This document shows positions 9,253 through 18,184 of a stretch of DNA of 64,000 bases, piece by piece. The notes under the pieces were generated by a model that was not told the origin of the DNA, did no database searches, and worked only from the letters and a program-made list of their open reading frames with translations. A program made the translations under genes and the position numbers. This DNA is from JAJCYK01 sp965224285. Its GTDB lineage: Bacteria > Bacteroidota > Bacteroidia > Cytophagales > Cyclobacteriaceae. Each line of letters opens with the position of its first letter. Positions within the stretch are counted from its first letter, which is position 1. Location: NCBI GenBank assembly GCA_965224285.1, contig OZ245043.1, forward strand, positions 744,001-808,000. Reading direction: 5' to 3'.

Positions 9253-10250
9253 TATCTGGCTAAAATAATCAGGGTAAGACCCAGGGTGAAACAAATAAAC
9301 ATGGCCACTATCAGATTATCGGTACCCGATGGAGCATTTTTAAATTCTTTCCATATGAAAACACCCCACAGCGCCGCCACCAAAGTAGCTCCCTGAGATA
9401 GACCGTAACTAATGGCCGGACTGGCTACATCGGAAGCCAGGATGCTCAAGAACATTCCCAGGCACCAGATTACGCCACCTAGTATACCGATTAGGTGTAA
9501 ACGCGGGGTTCCCTTTCTGAAATAATCAGCATAGCTTACCGGTGAACCACTCAATGGCTTGTACATAAATATGGTATTCCACAGGAAATTGGATAATAAA
9601 ACCCCCAGTGAAAAGATGAAGACTGCGGTATATGGAGTTAACATGCCAGGTTGAGGATCGGCAAAATTACCGGCCAAGGAATCTGCCACAAACCTATAGA
9701 AGAAGCTCATTATAATCCCAGCTATTACTGAGATCACAATACCTTTGGCAGAGGAAACTCCCTGTCCTTTACTCTGCCGACTATACGCCAGGGCGTTCAA
9801 CACAATGGCCAGGGTAACCAATGCCACTCCACCAAATAATAAATAGGGGTTTCCAGCCGTTTCACCAAGATAATTAATCATCACGCCCAGTACCAGGGCC
9901 AGCCCTATAGCAATGGGAAAAGCGATAGCCATACCAGCCAGGTCAATGGCTATCACCACTAATAAGTTAGCCAGGTTAAACACTACACCACCCATCAAAG
10001 CCCCAATTATACTAGGTCCAGAGGCTTGTCGTAGGTCATCCAGGAAACTGCGCCCCAGATCGCCCCAACTACCCAGCGTCAAGCCCATCAATAAGCTTAG
10101 TATTACCAAACCCAGAGTATAGTCCCAATAGAACAGTTGGAAGTTCCAGCTTCTGGAGGCCAGCTTTTGGGTATTCGCCCATGAACCCCAACACAACATG
10201 GATACAATCAACAGCAAGACCGCTGTGGTATAAGAAGAAATAACCGTCAT
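9252..10250 (-). CDS. GRP/RbsU-like sugar transporter
   Basis: A 332-residue polytopic membrane protein with about ten hydrophobic segments, beginning with a transmembrane helix at residues 8-25 (AVLLLIVSMLCWGSWAN). The CWGSWAN motif, the repeated Gly-rich helices and the length fit the glucose/ribose porter or RhaT-like drug/metabolite superfamily. The next gene, whose start overlaps by one base (TAATG), encodes a ribokinase, so ribose is the most likely substrate. This is inferred from context. The gene is divergent from the BlaI-like gene, with about 200 bases between the two starts. Confidence 0.82.
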   Translation of the reverse strand: MTVISSYTTAVLLLIVSMLCWGSWANTQKLASRSWNFQLFYWDYTLGLVILSLLMGLTLGSWGDLGRSFLDDLRQASGPSIIGALMGGVVFNLANLLVVIAIDLAGMAIAFPIAIGLALVLGVMINYLGETAGNPYLLFGGVALVTLAIVLNALAYSRQSKGQGVSSAKGIVISVIAGIIMSFFYRFVADSLAGNFADPQPGMLTPYTAVFIFSLGVLLSNFLWNTIFMYKPLSGSPVSYADYFRKGTPRLHLIGILGGVIWCLGMFLSILASDVASPAISYGLSQGATLVAALWGVFIWKEFKNAPSGTDNLIVAMFICFTLGLTLIILAR

Positions 10251-10429
10251 AAGCGAAGAATTGGGCCAAAATATAGCAAATTATATTGGGTATTGTGCAT
10301 TATCGTGGAAGCCACTACCTTGGCATGGTAATTTGCCTGAACCTAAGAGTCCATGAAAGTTTTTTTGGTCCTTATTTATTTATGTATAAGATGAAACCTA
10401 TCCCCTGGATTTACCGTTCTTAGATTAAG

Positions 10430-10445
10430 TGCTAATTTTTTAACA
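10430..10445. promoter_or_regulatory. imperfect dyad before blaI-like gene, likely operator
   Basis: TGCTAA-TTTT-TTAACA lies 5 bases before the ATG of the BlaI-like gene. The left arm is identical to the left arm of the perfect dyad at 12536-12551 and the right arm differs by one base; spacing is the same. BlaI/MecI repressors bind dyads in their own promoters, so an autoregulatory operator is inferred. It sits where a ribosome binding site would be. Confidence 0.5.
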
Positions 10446-10449
10446 GTTT

Positions 10450-10842
10450 ATGCCAAAAAAAGATCTTTTTGATCAACTCAGTAAAAGAGAGCGGCAGATT
10501 ATGACCGTGGTATTAAAGGAAGGTAATTGTGATGCGTCCCAGGTTTTAGAGAGATTGCCTGACCCGCCATCTTACAGCGCTGTCCGAGCTTTGTTAAAAA
10601 TAATGGTGGACAAAGGATATCTATTAAGTCACACCAAGGGGAAAAAGCTGATTTACAGATCCGCCGTTGAAAGCGAAAAAGAGAAGAAAACCATACTGAA
10701 GAAGGTGGTAAATAATTTTTTTGAAGGTTCCGCACCACAAGCTATCTCCACAATTCTAAAGTTTTCTTCAACCGATCTATCTCAGCAGGATTATGAAGAA
10801 TTGAAACGTATCATTGAGGAAGCAGAAAATAAACGCCCATGA
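10450..10842 (+). CDS. BlaI/MecI/CopY-family transcriptional repressor
   Basis: A 130-residue winged-helix repressor. The N-terminal part reads LSKRERQIMTVVLKEGNCDA followed by YSAVRALLKIMVDKGYL, the usual BlaI helix-turn-helix and wing, and the C-terminal 50 residues form the helical dimerisation region. In this family the partner M56 protease inactivates the repressor by cleavage in the C-terminal part; here the next gene overlaps by four bases (ATGA) and encodes an M56 protease. It is probably autoregulated through the dyad at 10430-10445. The inducing signal is unknown; no beta-lactamase gene is near. Confidence 0.92.
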   Translation: MPKKDLFDQLSKRERQIMTVVLKEGNCDASQVLERLPDPPSYSAVRALLKIMVDKGYLLSHTKGKKLIYRSAVESEKEKKTILKKVVNNFFEGSAPQAISTILKFSSTDLSQQDYEELKRIIEEAENKRP

Positions 10843-12518
10843 TTGAATTGATAGAGGCTATAAACGGGATATTATACCAATTTCTGCCCAACGATTTTAT
10901 TATCAGCCTTTTCCTTAAGTCCTCCCTGATCGTCGGCGCTTCCTGGATGGCATCAATATTATTTAAAAAATATACTGCGGAGGTCAAGCACAAAGTATGG
11001 AGTTTTTGCTTGGGAATTATTTTGCTAGTGGCACTTCTCCCGTATCCCGGAGGAACATGGCGCATAGAGCTGTATGATGAAAATGCATCAAACTCATTAA
11101 CTTATTTAAAGCATCAGGATAAAGGGCAAAATATGCTCCCTGCCGACTTCAATCAAAATCCCAGTGACCTCCAATGGTCTTCCGCTTTTTCTGAAATCGT
11201 TTTTATCGAATGGCTTTCCTTTGTCTGGATCATCGGAGTAGCGCTTTTAGCGCTGCTGATGATAGTGGAAACTATTTGGATCTGGAGAATTCGATTGATG
11301 GCCGGTTGCTGTACTCAAGAGAGAATCCTTTTGTCACTTAGCATGGCTGCTGGGGATCTGAACCTGCGCAAATCGGTTTTGATCACCCTAAGTAAACGGG
11401 TAACCAGCCCTCTGGCATTCGGGTATTTCAGCCCGGTGATTGTACTTCCATCATCGGCCTTGAAGTGGGATCATCAAAAGATCAGAACCGTATTATTACA
11501 CGAACTAGCACATATTAAGCGAAATGACTATCTGTTCAACCTGCTGGGTAATCTGGTGCTTGCCATAAATTGGTTTAATCCATTGGTTTGGCTGGCCAAC
11601 AGGCAACTGAAGAGTGAATGTGAAAAAGCCTGCGATGAAATGGCCTTAGAAAAAGACCTTACTCCTACCGCCTATGCTTTGAGCTTATTACAGATCGCCA
11701 AAGAATCAAGTAAGAATAAACCATCATATCCCAAACTGGCCGTGGCCATGAGTGGATTTACTGACTTGAAAGACCGGATTCAAAACATACTGTCCAAGGA
11801 CGATAATAAGAGTCTATCCACTGAGATGCTTCAACTGATGCTATTTGGTATGATTGCTGTTTCAACATCTATAATAACTCTTTCCTTCTCGAAGACTCCA
11901 CTTAACCAGAAAGAAATTCAAGAACTTTTATTGCTTACCAATGATGACAACTATAAAACTAGGTTGGCTGCTACCGGAAGACTAAGATATGCGAATGACC
12001 CGATGATCATCAATCCCCTGATGAAGGCGTTGGAAAAAGAAACCGATGAGGACATCAAGACCAACTTGATCACCGCTATAGGAAAATTTGGTGACAATCG
12101 CACATTTTACCTGGTCGCTTCAAATCTGTACACCGCTGATGAAAACCAAAAAATAGAAATACTAAAGTCGTTATATGCTATCGGGTGTTTTCCTTCCTAT
12201 TTGCTGCTAAAAGCCAGTATAAATGATCCCAACCCAAGGGTAAGCGGGTTGGCTGCTAGTTTGTTAGGGCAATTTGACTCAGGCAAATTAAGCAAATCAA
12301 TAAGAGACTTCAGCGAGGTATTGCTGCATTCCGATTGGAGCTTGAGGTTAAGTAATAAGCTTGATAAAATTAATGGGTACCACCACATTGATCAATTAAA
12401 ACGCCTATACCAGATCAATGATATGAATTTAAAGCGAGGACTAAATTATCAATTAGAGGAAATCGCCTCAAACCAGAATTTCCAACAATTAGAAAGTTTT
12501 ATCAATCAAGTACAGTAA
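10839..12518 (+). CDS. M56 (BlaR1-type) membrane metalloprotease with C-terminal HEAT-like repeats
   Basis: A 559-residue membrane protein. Hydrophobic segments occur at about residues 20-40, 54-70, 122-145, 232-250 and 331-350. The zinc motif HELAH lies at residues 221-225 and CEKACDEMALE at about 261-271 fits the third-ligand region of M56 proteases. After the last membrane segment, where BlaR1 has a penicillin-binding sensor, there is instead an about 200-residue domain (360-559) with HEAT/PBS-lyase-like repeats (TRLAATGRLRYANDPMIIN, IKTNLITAIGKFGD, RVSGLAASLLGQF). It starts in an ATGA overlap with the BlaI-like gene. The inferred role is signal-dependent cleavage of the repressor, with HEAT repeats as sensor or partner-binding part. 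Confidence 0.9.
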   Translation: MIELIEAINGILYQFLPNDFIISLFLKSSLIVGASWMASILFKKYTAEVKHKVWSFCLGIILLVALLPYPGGTWRIELYDENASNSLTYLKHQDKGQNMLPADFNQNPSDLQWSSAFSEIVFIEWLSFVWIIGVALLALLMIVETIWIWRIRLMAGCCTQERILLSLSMAAGDLNLRKSVLITLSKRVTSPLAFGYFSPVIVLPSSALKWDHQKIRTVLLHELAHIKRNDYLFNLLGNLVLAINWFNPLVWLANRQLKSECEKACDEMALEKDLTPTAYALSLLQIAKESSKNKPSYPKLAVAMSGFTDLKDRIQNILSKDDNKSLSTEMLQLMLFGMIAVSTSIITLSFSKTPLNQKEIQELLLLTNDDNYKTRLAATGRLRYANDPMIINPLMKALEKETDEDIKTNLITAIGKFGDNRTFYLVASNLYTADENQKIEILKSLYAIGCFPSYLLLKASINDPNPRVSGLAASLLGQFDSGKLSKSIRDFSEVLLHSDWSLRLSNKLDKINGYHHIDQLKRLYQINDMNLKRGLNYQLEEIASNQNFQQLESFINQVQ

Positions 12519-12535
12519 AAAAATTTATTTAAATG

Positions 12536-12551
12536 TGCTAATATTTTAGCA
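12536..12551. promoter_or_regulatory. perfect dyad TGCTAA-N4-TTAGCA before prolyl oligopeptidase gene
   Basis: TGCTAA-TATT-TTAGCA is a perfect inverted repeat with 6-base arms, located in the 49-base gap after the M56 gene and 17 bases before the ATG at 12568. It matches the dyad before the BlaI-like gene in arm sequence and spacing, and the flanking G before TGCTAA is also shared. Likely a binding site of the BlaI-like repressor, giving independent control of the peptidase gene. Confidence 0.55.
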
Positions 12552-12567
12552 TTAAATTTATTAAAGC

Positions 12568-14694
12568 ATGAACACTACATTTATATCACTTATTTTAATC
12601 TTGGGTTCGGGAGTTTTGATCACCAAGGAATGTATTGATTACCCAGAAGCCCGAAGGGTAGATCAGGTTGATGTGTATCATAAGGTTGAAGTCAAGGATC
12701 CTTATCGTTGGATGGAGCAAACCGACTCTGAAGAGGTCAAATCATGGATTGATGCTCAGGAAAAATTATTGACAGGGTTCACGGCAGGTGAGATTCAGAC
12801 TACTATAGCTTCCAGGATTGAAGCCCTCAGAAATACCGGGGACCGTTTCAGCGCACCCACAAAAGCAGGCTCTTATTATTATTATCAGGTAACAAAAAAA
12901 GAAGTACGTCATCCTATGATAGAACGAAAACAAGGGTTGAATGGAAAACCCGAATTAGTTTTAGATTTCAACCAGGTACTGGAGGATAACCGTACCTTCG
13001 GCGGATATTCAATTAGTGCAGATGGAAACTATATGGTTTTTAAAGAAAGTGAGGGTCAGTCAATTTGGGGCAATTTAAAGATCTATGACCTGAAGCGGGA
13101 ATCTTTTCTGGATTATAATTGTGAGGGAGTGCGTTCCCCCGGGGTGGTTTGGAATGAAGAAAATGATGGTTTTTACTACGTGAGTTACGGAGAGACAGAA
13201 GCATTAAGTTCCAATAATTCCACCATTGACACGAAAGTTCAATTTCATCGGATAGGGAATAAAAATGATAAAGTGATCTATACTAACCCCGACCATCCCA
13301 ACTGGTCTTACGGTATCGCTATGAACAGAGAAAAAGATCATTTGGTGATTTCAGAATTTCAGGGGTCCAATTCCGCCAATACAATACAAATAAAAAGCAT
13401 CTCCGGCGGTGAAACAAAGCCGCTGTTCCCTCAAAATGCCTTTAACTATACATTCCTCGGCAACTATGGATCCGACTATTATTTCTACACCAATGAACAT
13501 GCCCCCAGGGGTAAAATAATAAAACTTAACAGCTCAAATCTTAAACTTACGGAGATCGTCCCGGAGTCGGAAGAAACCATACAGGGTGGAAGCTCTGCTG
13601 GTGGAAATGCCATGGCATTAATTGCCAGCAGGATCGTGCTGCTTTACCGGTTAGGACCGGAAGCCAATGTTAAAATATTTGATCTTAATGGAAAGCTGGA
13701 GAAAAAAATTGATCTGGAAACTGGTTGGATTGGATCAGGTTTGGTAGGCCGCAACCATGACCCGGAATTATTCTATTCTTTGACCACATTTCATCAACCT
13801 TCGGTTATCTACCGGCTTGATCTTGAATCAGGAAAAAATGAACCATTCTTTGCAGGGTCAACCCTTGTCAATCCTGATGATTACATCAGTAAATATGTTT
13901 ATTACCAGAGCAAAGATGGAACTTCCATTCCACTCTATGTTACCCATAAAAAAGGAATGAAACTCGACGGTAATAACCCGGTTTATATGTATGCTTATGG
14001 CTTCGCAGGATGGGTAGCTGTTCCCTGGTATCAGCCACATCTACTTACCTGGCTGGATATGGGTGGGGTTTATGTGTTGCCCGGTATAAGAGGTGGCGGC
14101 GAATACGGTGAAGAATGGGAACAAGCCGGTGTCAGACTGAACCGTCAAAACGCCATTGACGATTACATTGCCGCTGCAGAATACTTAATTGTTCATGGCT
14201 ATACCTCTCCTGAATTGATGGTGGCCAACGGTTGGAGTGCCAGCGGATCCCTGGCTGCGGCAGCGGTTATGCAACGGCCCGATCTCTTCGGTGCTGCCAT
14301 AATCGGTATACCTTCACTTGATCTATTGAGATATCAGGAATTTACCCCTTTCAAAGGTTGGTCGGGTGGCTATGGATCACCGGAGAATGAGGATGAATTT
14401 AAAGTGTTGTACTCTTACTCACCATATCATAATATTAAGGCAAACACTTGCTACCCACCTATCCTGGTTACAGTTGGGGAAAAGGATCAAACCACTCCAC
14501 CTCAACATGCCTATAAATTCATCGCCAGAATGCAATATAACCAAAGCTGCGATCAGCCCGTACTAATGAAGATAGTTCGGGGCGGAGGCCATGGTTTTGG
14601 AACTACTCCCGAACAATCCAAGGAGGTATTATCTCAAGAGTTGACCTATCTGGTAAAAGTATTGGGCTTAGATCAATGGAAAACTAAATTATAG
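12568..14694 (+). CDS. prolyl oligopeptidase family serine peptidase (S9)
   Basis: A 708-residue S9A-type peptidase, close to the usual family length. An N-terminal hydrophobic segment (residues 4-19) suggests export. Residues 24-90 match the N-terminal POP region (YPEARRVDQVDVYHKVEV, DPYRWME), a beta-propeller spans about 90-435, and the alpha/beta hydrolase domain follows. Catalytic residues appear as Ser557 in NGWSASG, Asp640 in VGEKDQTTPP and His675 in GGGHGFG. The nucleophile elbow is GWSASG rather than the common GGSNGG, but the Gly-x-Ser-x-x-Gly spacing is kept. It lies directly after the BlaI/M56 pair and has its own dyad-containing leader. It likely cleaves peptides after proline. 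Confidence 0.93.
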   Translation: MNTTFISLILILGSGVLITKECIDYPEARRVDQVDVYHKVEVKDPYRWMEQTDSEEVKSWIDAQEKLLTGFTAGEIQTTIASRIEALRNTGDRFSAPTKAGSYYYYQVTKKEVRHPMIERKQGLNGKPELVLDFNQVLEDNRTFGGYSISADGNYMVFKESEGQSIWGNLKIYDLKRESFLDYNCEGVRSPGVVWNEENDGFYYVSYGETEALSSNNSTIDTKVQFHRIGNKNDKVIYTNPDHPNWSYGIAMNREKDHLVISEFQGSNSANTIQIKSISGGETKPLFPQNAFNYTFLGNYGSDYYFYTNEHAPRGKIIKLNSSNLKLTEIVPESEETIQGGSSAGGNAMALIASRIVLLYRLGPEANVKIFDLNGKLEKKIDLETGWIGSGLVGRNHDPELFYSLTTFHQPSVIYRLDLESGKNEPFFAGSTLVNPDDYISKYVYYQSKDGTSIPLYVTHKKGMKLDGNNPVYMYAYGFAGWVAVPWYQPHLLTWLDMGGVYVLPGIRGGGEYGEEWEQAGVRLNRQNAIDDYIAAAEYLIVHGYTSPELMVANGWSASGSLAAAAVMQRPDLFGAAIIGIPSLDLLRYQEFTPFKGWSGGYGSPENEDEFKVLYSYSPYHNIKANTCYPPILVTVGEKDQTTPPQHAYKFIARMQYNQSCDQPVLMKIVRGGGHGFGTTPEQSKEVLSQELTYLVKVLGLDQWKTKL

Positions 14695-14988
14695 ACCTGC
14701 CTAATAGGTTGTTGGTTATCTCTTATTAAAACATTGCCAACCTCAAATCATGCAGGATCGTTTAACATCAGATAACCGGGATACACTCATCCCAATAGAG
14801 TGGTGTGCTGGATTACAATCGGTTTGGGTATAGGATTAGCTATTTCTCAGGTGTAATATAAAGTTAATTGAGTAAAGGGATTATTCTTCACCATAACCGG
14901 GGGAATATTTCCTATTCCAAGCGGGAGTACTATGAAATCTGCCCCTAACCTAGTAATTTAATGACTAGAAGAAATTAACCGACAAATC
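14695..14988. other. intergenic region between peptidase and IorA-like genes
   Basis: About 294 bases with no convincing gene. A 27-codon frame beginning at 14750 has no recognisable features. No strong terminator or TAnnTTTG box was found, although the region must hold the promoter for the molybdenum hydroxylase genes. Confidence 0.5.
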
Positions 14989-15447
14989 ATGGCAAGTTAC
15001 ACTCTGAAAGTAAATGGAAAATCACAAACCGTGGAGGTTGACGCTGACACCCCTCTGCTTTGGGTATTACGAGATGAATTGAAGTTGGTTGGGACGAAGT
15101 ATGGCTGTGGAATCGCCCAATGCGGCGCCTGTACGGTGCATGTTGATGGGGAAGCAGCCCGGTCCTGTTCATTTCCTATCTCGCAAGTGGGTGAAAAAGA
15201 AATCACTACTATTGAAGGCCTATCTGAAAACGGTGATCACCCCGTTCAGCAAGCCTGGATAGAGCACGACGTTCCTCAATGCGGGTACTGCCAGGCAGGG
15301 CAGATTATGAATGCTTCAGCTCTGCTAAATGCCAATAACAATCCCAGCGATCAGGAAATCGCAGAATCCATGAACGGCAATATCTGCCGCTGTGGCACTT
15401 ATGTACGTATCAAACAGGCTATTAAAACCGCGGCCTCAAATAGTTAA
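14989..15447 (+). CDS. [2Fe-2S] subunit of a molybdenum hydroxylase (IorA/CoxS type)
   Basis: A 152-residue electron-transfer subunit with two [2Fe-2S] sites. The plant-type ferredoxin site uses Cys40, Cys45, Cys48 and Cys60, and the helical second site uses Cys98, Cys101, Cys133 and Cys135 (QCGYC and CRCG motifs). Length and motif order match the small subunit of isoquinoline 1-oxidoreductase and related aldehyde oxidases. The large molybdopterin subunit gene follows after 21 bases. No separate FAD subunit is present, as expected for IorAB-type enzymes, which pass electrons to cytochromes. Substrate unknown. Confidence 0.93.
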   Translation: MASYTLKVNGKSQTVEVDADTPLLWVLRDELKLVGTKYGCGIAQCGACTVHVDGEAARSCSFPISQVGEKEITTIEGLSENGDHPVQQAWIEHDVPQCGYCQAGQIMNASALLNANNNPSDQEIAESMNGNICRCGTYVRIKQAIKTAASNS

Positions 15448-15468
15448 TCAGGATTAAAATATTTCATC

Positions 15469-17664
15469 ATGACATTAGTAAAAACTTCTTATAACCGAAG
15501 ATCTTTTTTGAAGGCATCTGCACTTTCCAGCGGTGGATTTTTGTTGGGCTTTAGCTGGATGGCATCCTGCAAGCCCACTGCTGAGGAAATCGCCAGCATG
15601 CCAAAGGAATGGTTTGACATCAATGCCTTTTTAAAAATTGCCGATAATGGTATGGTTACCATTATGTCACCTAATCCTGAAATCGGACAAAATGTAAAAA
15701 CCGCAATGCCCATGATTGTGGCAGAAGAACTGGACGTTGATTGGGATCAAGTAACGGTCGAACAGGCTGGGCTTGATCTTAACAAATACACCCGCCAACT
15801 TGCCGGCGGTAGTCAGTCTATTCGCCAGGGCTGGGAGAGTTTGAGAATGGCAGGCGCTACTGCCCGCAGAATGCTGATCGAGGCGGCAGCCAAAAAATGG
15901 GAGGTCTCTCCTGATGAGGTCACCACTAATGCCGGAACCTTGAATTATGGTGAAGAGTCACTCACCTATGGTGAGGTAGCTTCAGAAGCGGCCTCGGTGG
16001 AAGTACCGGATGAAGTGCTGCTCAAGGATCCCAAGGATTTCAAGATCATTGGCACCACCCGGAAGAACGTGGACGGGCCGAAAATTGTCCGCGGTGAACC
16101 CTTATTTGGCTTGGATACCCAACGGGATGATATGCTAATCGCCATGATCATTCATCCACCGGCCTTTGGTTTGAAATTGAAATCCATTGATGCCACAGAA
16201 GCCAAAGAGATGCCCGGAATACGGGAGGTGTTTACTATCAATACCGCGGTACCGGAGGGTGCGGAAAAGCAATGGTCGGATGTTAACGCATTTAATGATC
16301 TGGCAGTGGTGGTTGGCGAATCAACCTGGAAAGTGATGAAGGCTAAAAAAGCCCTCAAAGTTGAATGGGAAAAGGATACAGAACTGGAAAATACCCAAGA
16401 TCACGAAAAGGAACTGGAAAAATTATTGGCAAGTGGAAAGGCAGAAGTAGCGCGCAGGGATGGCAATCCGGAACAGGCGTTTAAGAATGCTACCCAGGTT
16501 ATCGAACGTACTTACAGCGCTCCCTATCTGGCACATAACCCCATGGAGCCGATGAACTTTTTTGCAGACGTAAAGCCAGATCATGCAGAATTGGTGGGCC
16601 CTATCCAGACTCCGGAATATATGATCAAAACCGCCGCAGTAGTATTGGGAATGCCTGAGGATAATATTTCTATCATGATGACCCGTATGGGAGGTGGATT
16701 TGGCCGCCGATTGTACGGGCATTTTGGCATTGAGGCAGCTGTGATCAGCCAAAAGATCGGGGCTCCGATAAAATTGGTATATACCCGGGAAGATGATATG
16801 ACCCAAGGTACCTATAGGCCAACTTACCGAGTTACTTATCGGGCTGCGTTAGACGGGGATAATAATTTGACCGCATTTCATGTTCGAGGATCCGGCGTAC
16901 ATGGCAGCCCGGTATTTGCCAACCGTTTTCCCGCCGGTACTGTTGACCACTATCTGGCGGAGAATCTCAGTTTGGATTCAAATATCACTACTGGAGCCTG
17001 GCGCGCTCCGCGCTCCAACTTTATTGCAGGAGCGGAACAATCTTTTCTAGACGAAGTTGCTGCGGCTGCAGGAAAAGATCCGATCGATTTTAGGCTGGCA
17101 TTATTTGAAAGGGCGATCAACGATCCTGTTGGCGAGGATAATGATTACGAAGCAGAAAGATACGCCGGTGTATTGAAACTGGTACGAGAAAAATCTAATT
17201 GGCAACAAAGATCCACAGGTATTTACCGTGGGGTATCCGCTTATTTCTGCCATAATTCATATGTAGCACAAGTATTAGATTTGGAGATGATAAATAATCA
17301 ACCCAAGGTTAAGAAAATCTTTTGTGCGGTGGATTGCGGGATCGTGGTCAATCCCGGTAGCGCCCGAAACCAGGTAGAGGGTGGTATGGTAGATGGCATT
17401 GGGCACACCATGTTCAGCGCCATGACTTTCAATAATGGGCAGCCTGAACAGAATAATTTTCACCAATACCGGTTGATCCGATATCAGGAAGCTCCTGAAG
17501 AAATAGAGACCTATTTCGTGGATAATGGTATTGATCCCACGGGATTGGGAGAACCGTCACTACCACCTATTTCAGGAGCGCTGGCTAACGCGATTGCTCA
17601 AGCCACTGGCGAAAGATTATACCACCAGCCTTTTGCAGCTGGTCAATCCCTAGGGTTGGGATAA
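15469..17664 (+). CDS. molybdopterin-binding subunit of aldehyde/isoquinoline oxidoreductase (IorB type)
   Basis: A 731-residue protein of the xanthine dehydrogenase/aldehyde oxidase superfamily. It starts with a Tat signal (NRRSFLKASALSSGGFLLGF) that ends in WMASC, which looks like a lipobox, so it may be a Tat-exported lipoprotein. Residues 40-190 form an extra N-terminal segment typical of IorB, and Mo-cofactor motifs include GGGFGRR (about residue 405), the TGAWRAPRSN stretch (about 506), and the C-terminal GLGEPSLPPISGALANAI with the catalytic Glu in GLGEP. It forms a complex with the upstream Fe-S subunit. No chaperone of the XdhC type is adjacent. Substrate could be an aldehyde or N-heterocycle; not determinable here. 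Confidence 0.92.
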   Translation: MTLVKTSYNRRSFLKASALSSGGFLLGFSWMASCKPTAEEIASMPKEWFDINAFLKIADNGMVTIMSPNPEIGQNVKTAMPMIVAEELDVDWDQVTVEQAGLDLNKYTRQLAGGSQSIRQGWESLRMAGATARRMLIEAAAKKWEVSPDEVTTNAGTLNYGEESLTYGEVASEAASVEVPDEVLLKDPKDFKIIGTTRKNVDGPKIVRGEPLFGLDTQRDDMLIAMIIHPPAFGLKLKSIDATEAKEMPGIREVFTINTAVPEGAEKQWSDVNAFNDLAVVVGESTWKVMKAKKALKVEWEKDTELENTQDHEKELEKLLASGKAEVARRDGNPEQAFKNATQVIERTYSAPYLAHNPMEPMNFFADVKPDHAELVGPIQTPEYMIKTAAVVLGMPEDNISIMMTRMGGGFGRRLYGHFGIEAAVISQKIGAPIKLVYTREDDMTQGTYRPTYRVTYRAALDGDNNLTAFHVRGSGVHGSPVFANRFPAGTVDHYLAENLSLDSNITTGAWRAPRSNFIAGAEQSFLDEVAAAAGKDPIDFRLALFERAINDPVGEDNDYEAERYAGVLKLVREKSNWQQRSTGIYRGVSAYFCHNSYVAQVLDLEMINNQPKVKKIFCAVDCGIVVNPGSARNQVEGGMVDGIGHTMFSAMTFNNGQPEQNNFHQYRLIRYQEAPEEIETYFVDNGIDPTGLGEPSLPPISGALANAIAQATGERLYHQPFAAGQSLGLG

Positions 17665-17669
17665 AATGA

Positions 17670-18176
17670 ATGGATGAAATTGAAAAAGCGCTGCAATATC
17701 GGCAGCGGGTGGAGAGAGTAGTAGGAGAATCTGACCCCATGGATATCCTGGCCTCTACAATAATGGATCTCCGGGCTCAGGTTGAAGGGTTGAATGAGCA
17801 ACAATTGCTCTACAAGGTGGCACACCAATGGTCGGTAATGGATGTGTTACAGCATTTGATCGACGCGGAACTGGTCAACGGCTATCGAGTTCGAATGGTG
17901 CTAAGCGAAAACAATCCCTTACTGCCCGGGTATCGCCAGGAATTCTGGGTTGGTCGTTACCATCATTATCAGGAACTTGAGGAAATTTTAAAGGCGTTTA
18001 GTGTGTTCCGAATCCATAATTTAGGGCTCTTAAAAACCTTGGAACCACAGGAGTTGAAGCGTACTTATCAGCATATGCACCGGGGTGAAGAATGCCTGAA
18101 AGATTTGATGGTCTTAATGGCTGGTCACGATTTAATTCACAAGGAGCAAATGGCCCGGATTATGCAAAATTTTTAG
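17670..18176 (+). CDS. DinB/YfiT-like protein
   Basis: A 168-residue protein of the DinB four-helix bundle superfamily, likely a cytoplasmic metal-dependent thiol transferase or hydrolase. Possible metal-binding histidines are His62 (VLQHLIDAE) and His153/His157 (GHDLIHKEQ), the usual three-histidine arrangement. The start is 5 bases after the stop of the molybdenum hydroxylase gene, so cotranscription is likely. It ends 8 bases before the stop of the convergent decarboxylase gene. Function is not known for this subgroup. Confidence 0.85.
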   Translation: MDEIEKALQYRQRVERVVGESDPMDILASTIMDLRAQVEGLNEQQLLYKVAHQWSVMDVLQHLIDAELVNGYRVRMVLSENNPLLPGYRQEFWVGRYHHYQELEEILKAFSVFRIHNLGLLKTLEPQELKRTYQHMHRGEECLKDLMVLMAGHDLIHKEQMARIMQNF

Positions 18177-18184
18177 TGAGAACC

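Noticed and set aside
14750..14833. 27-codon frame between the S9 peptidase and IorA genes
   Set aside because: Too short, no ribosome binding site or recognisable features.
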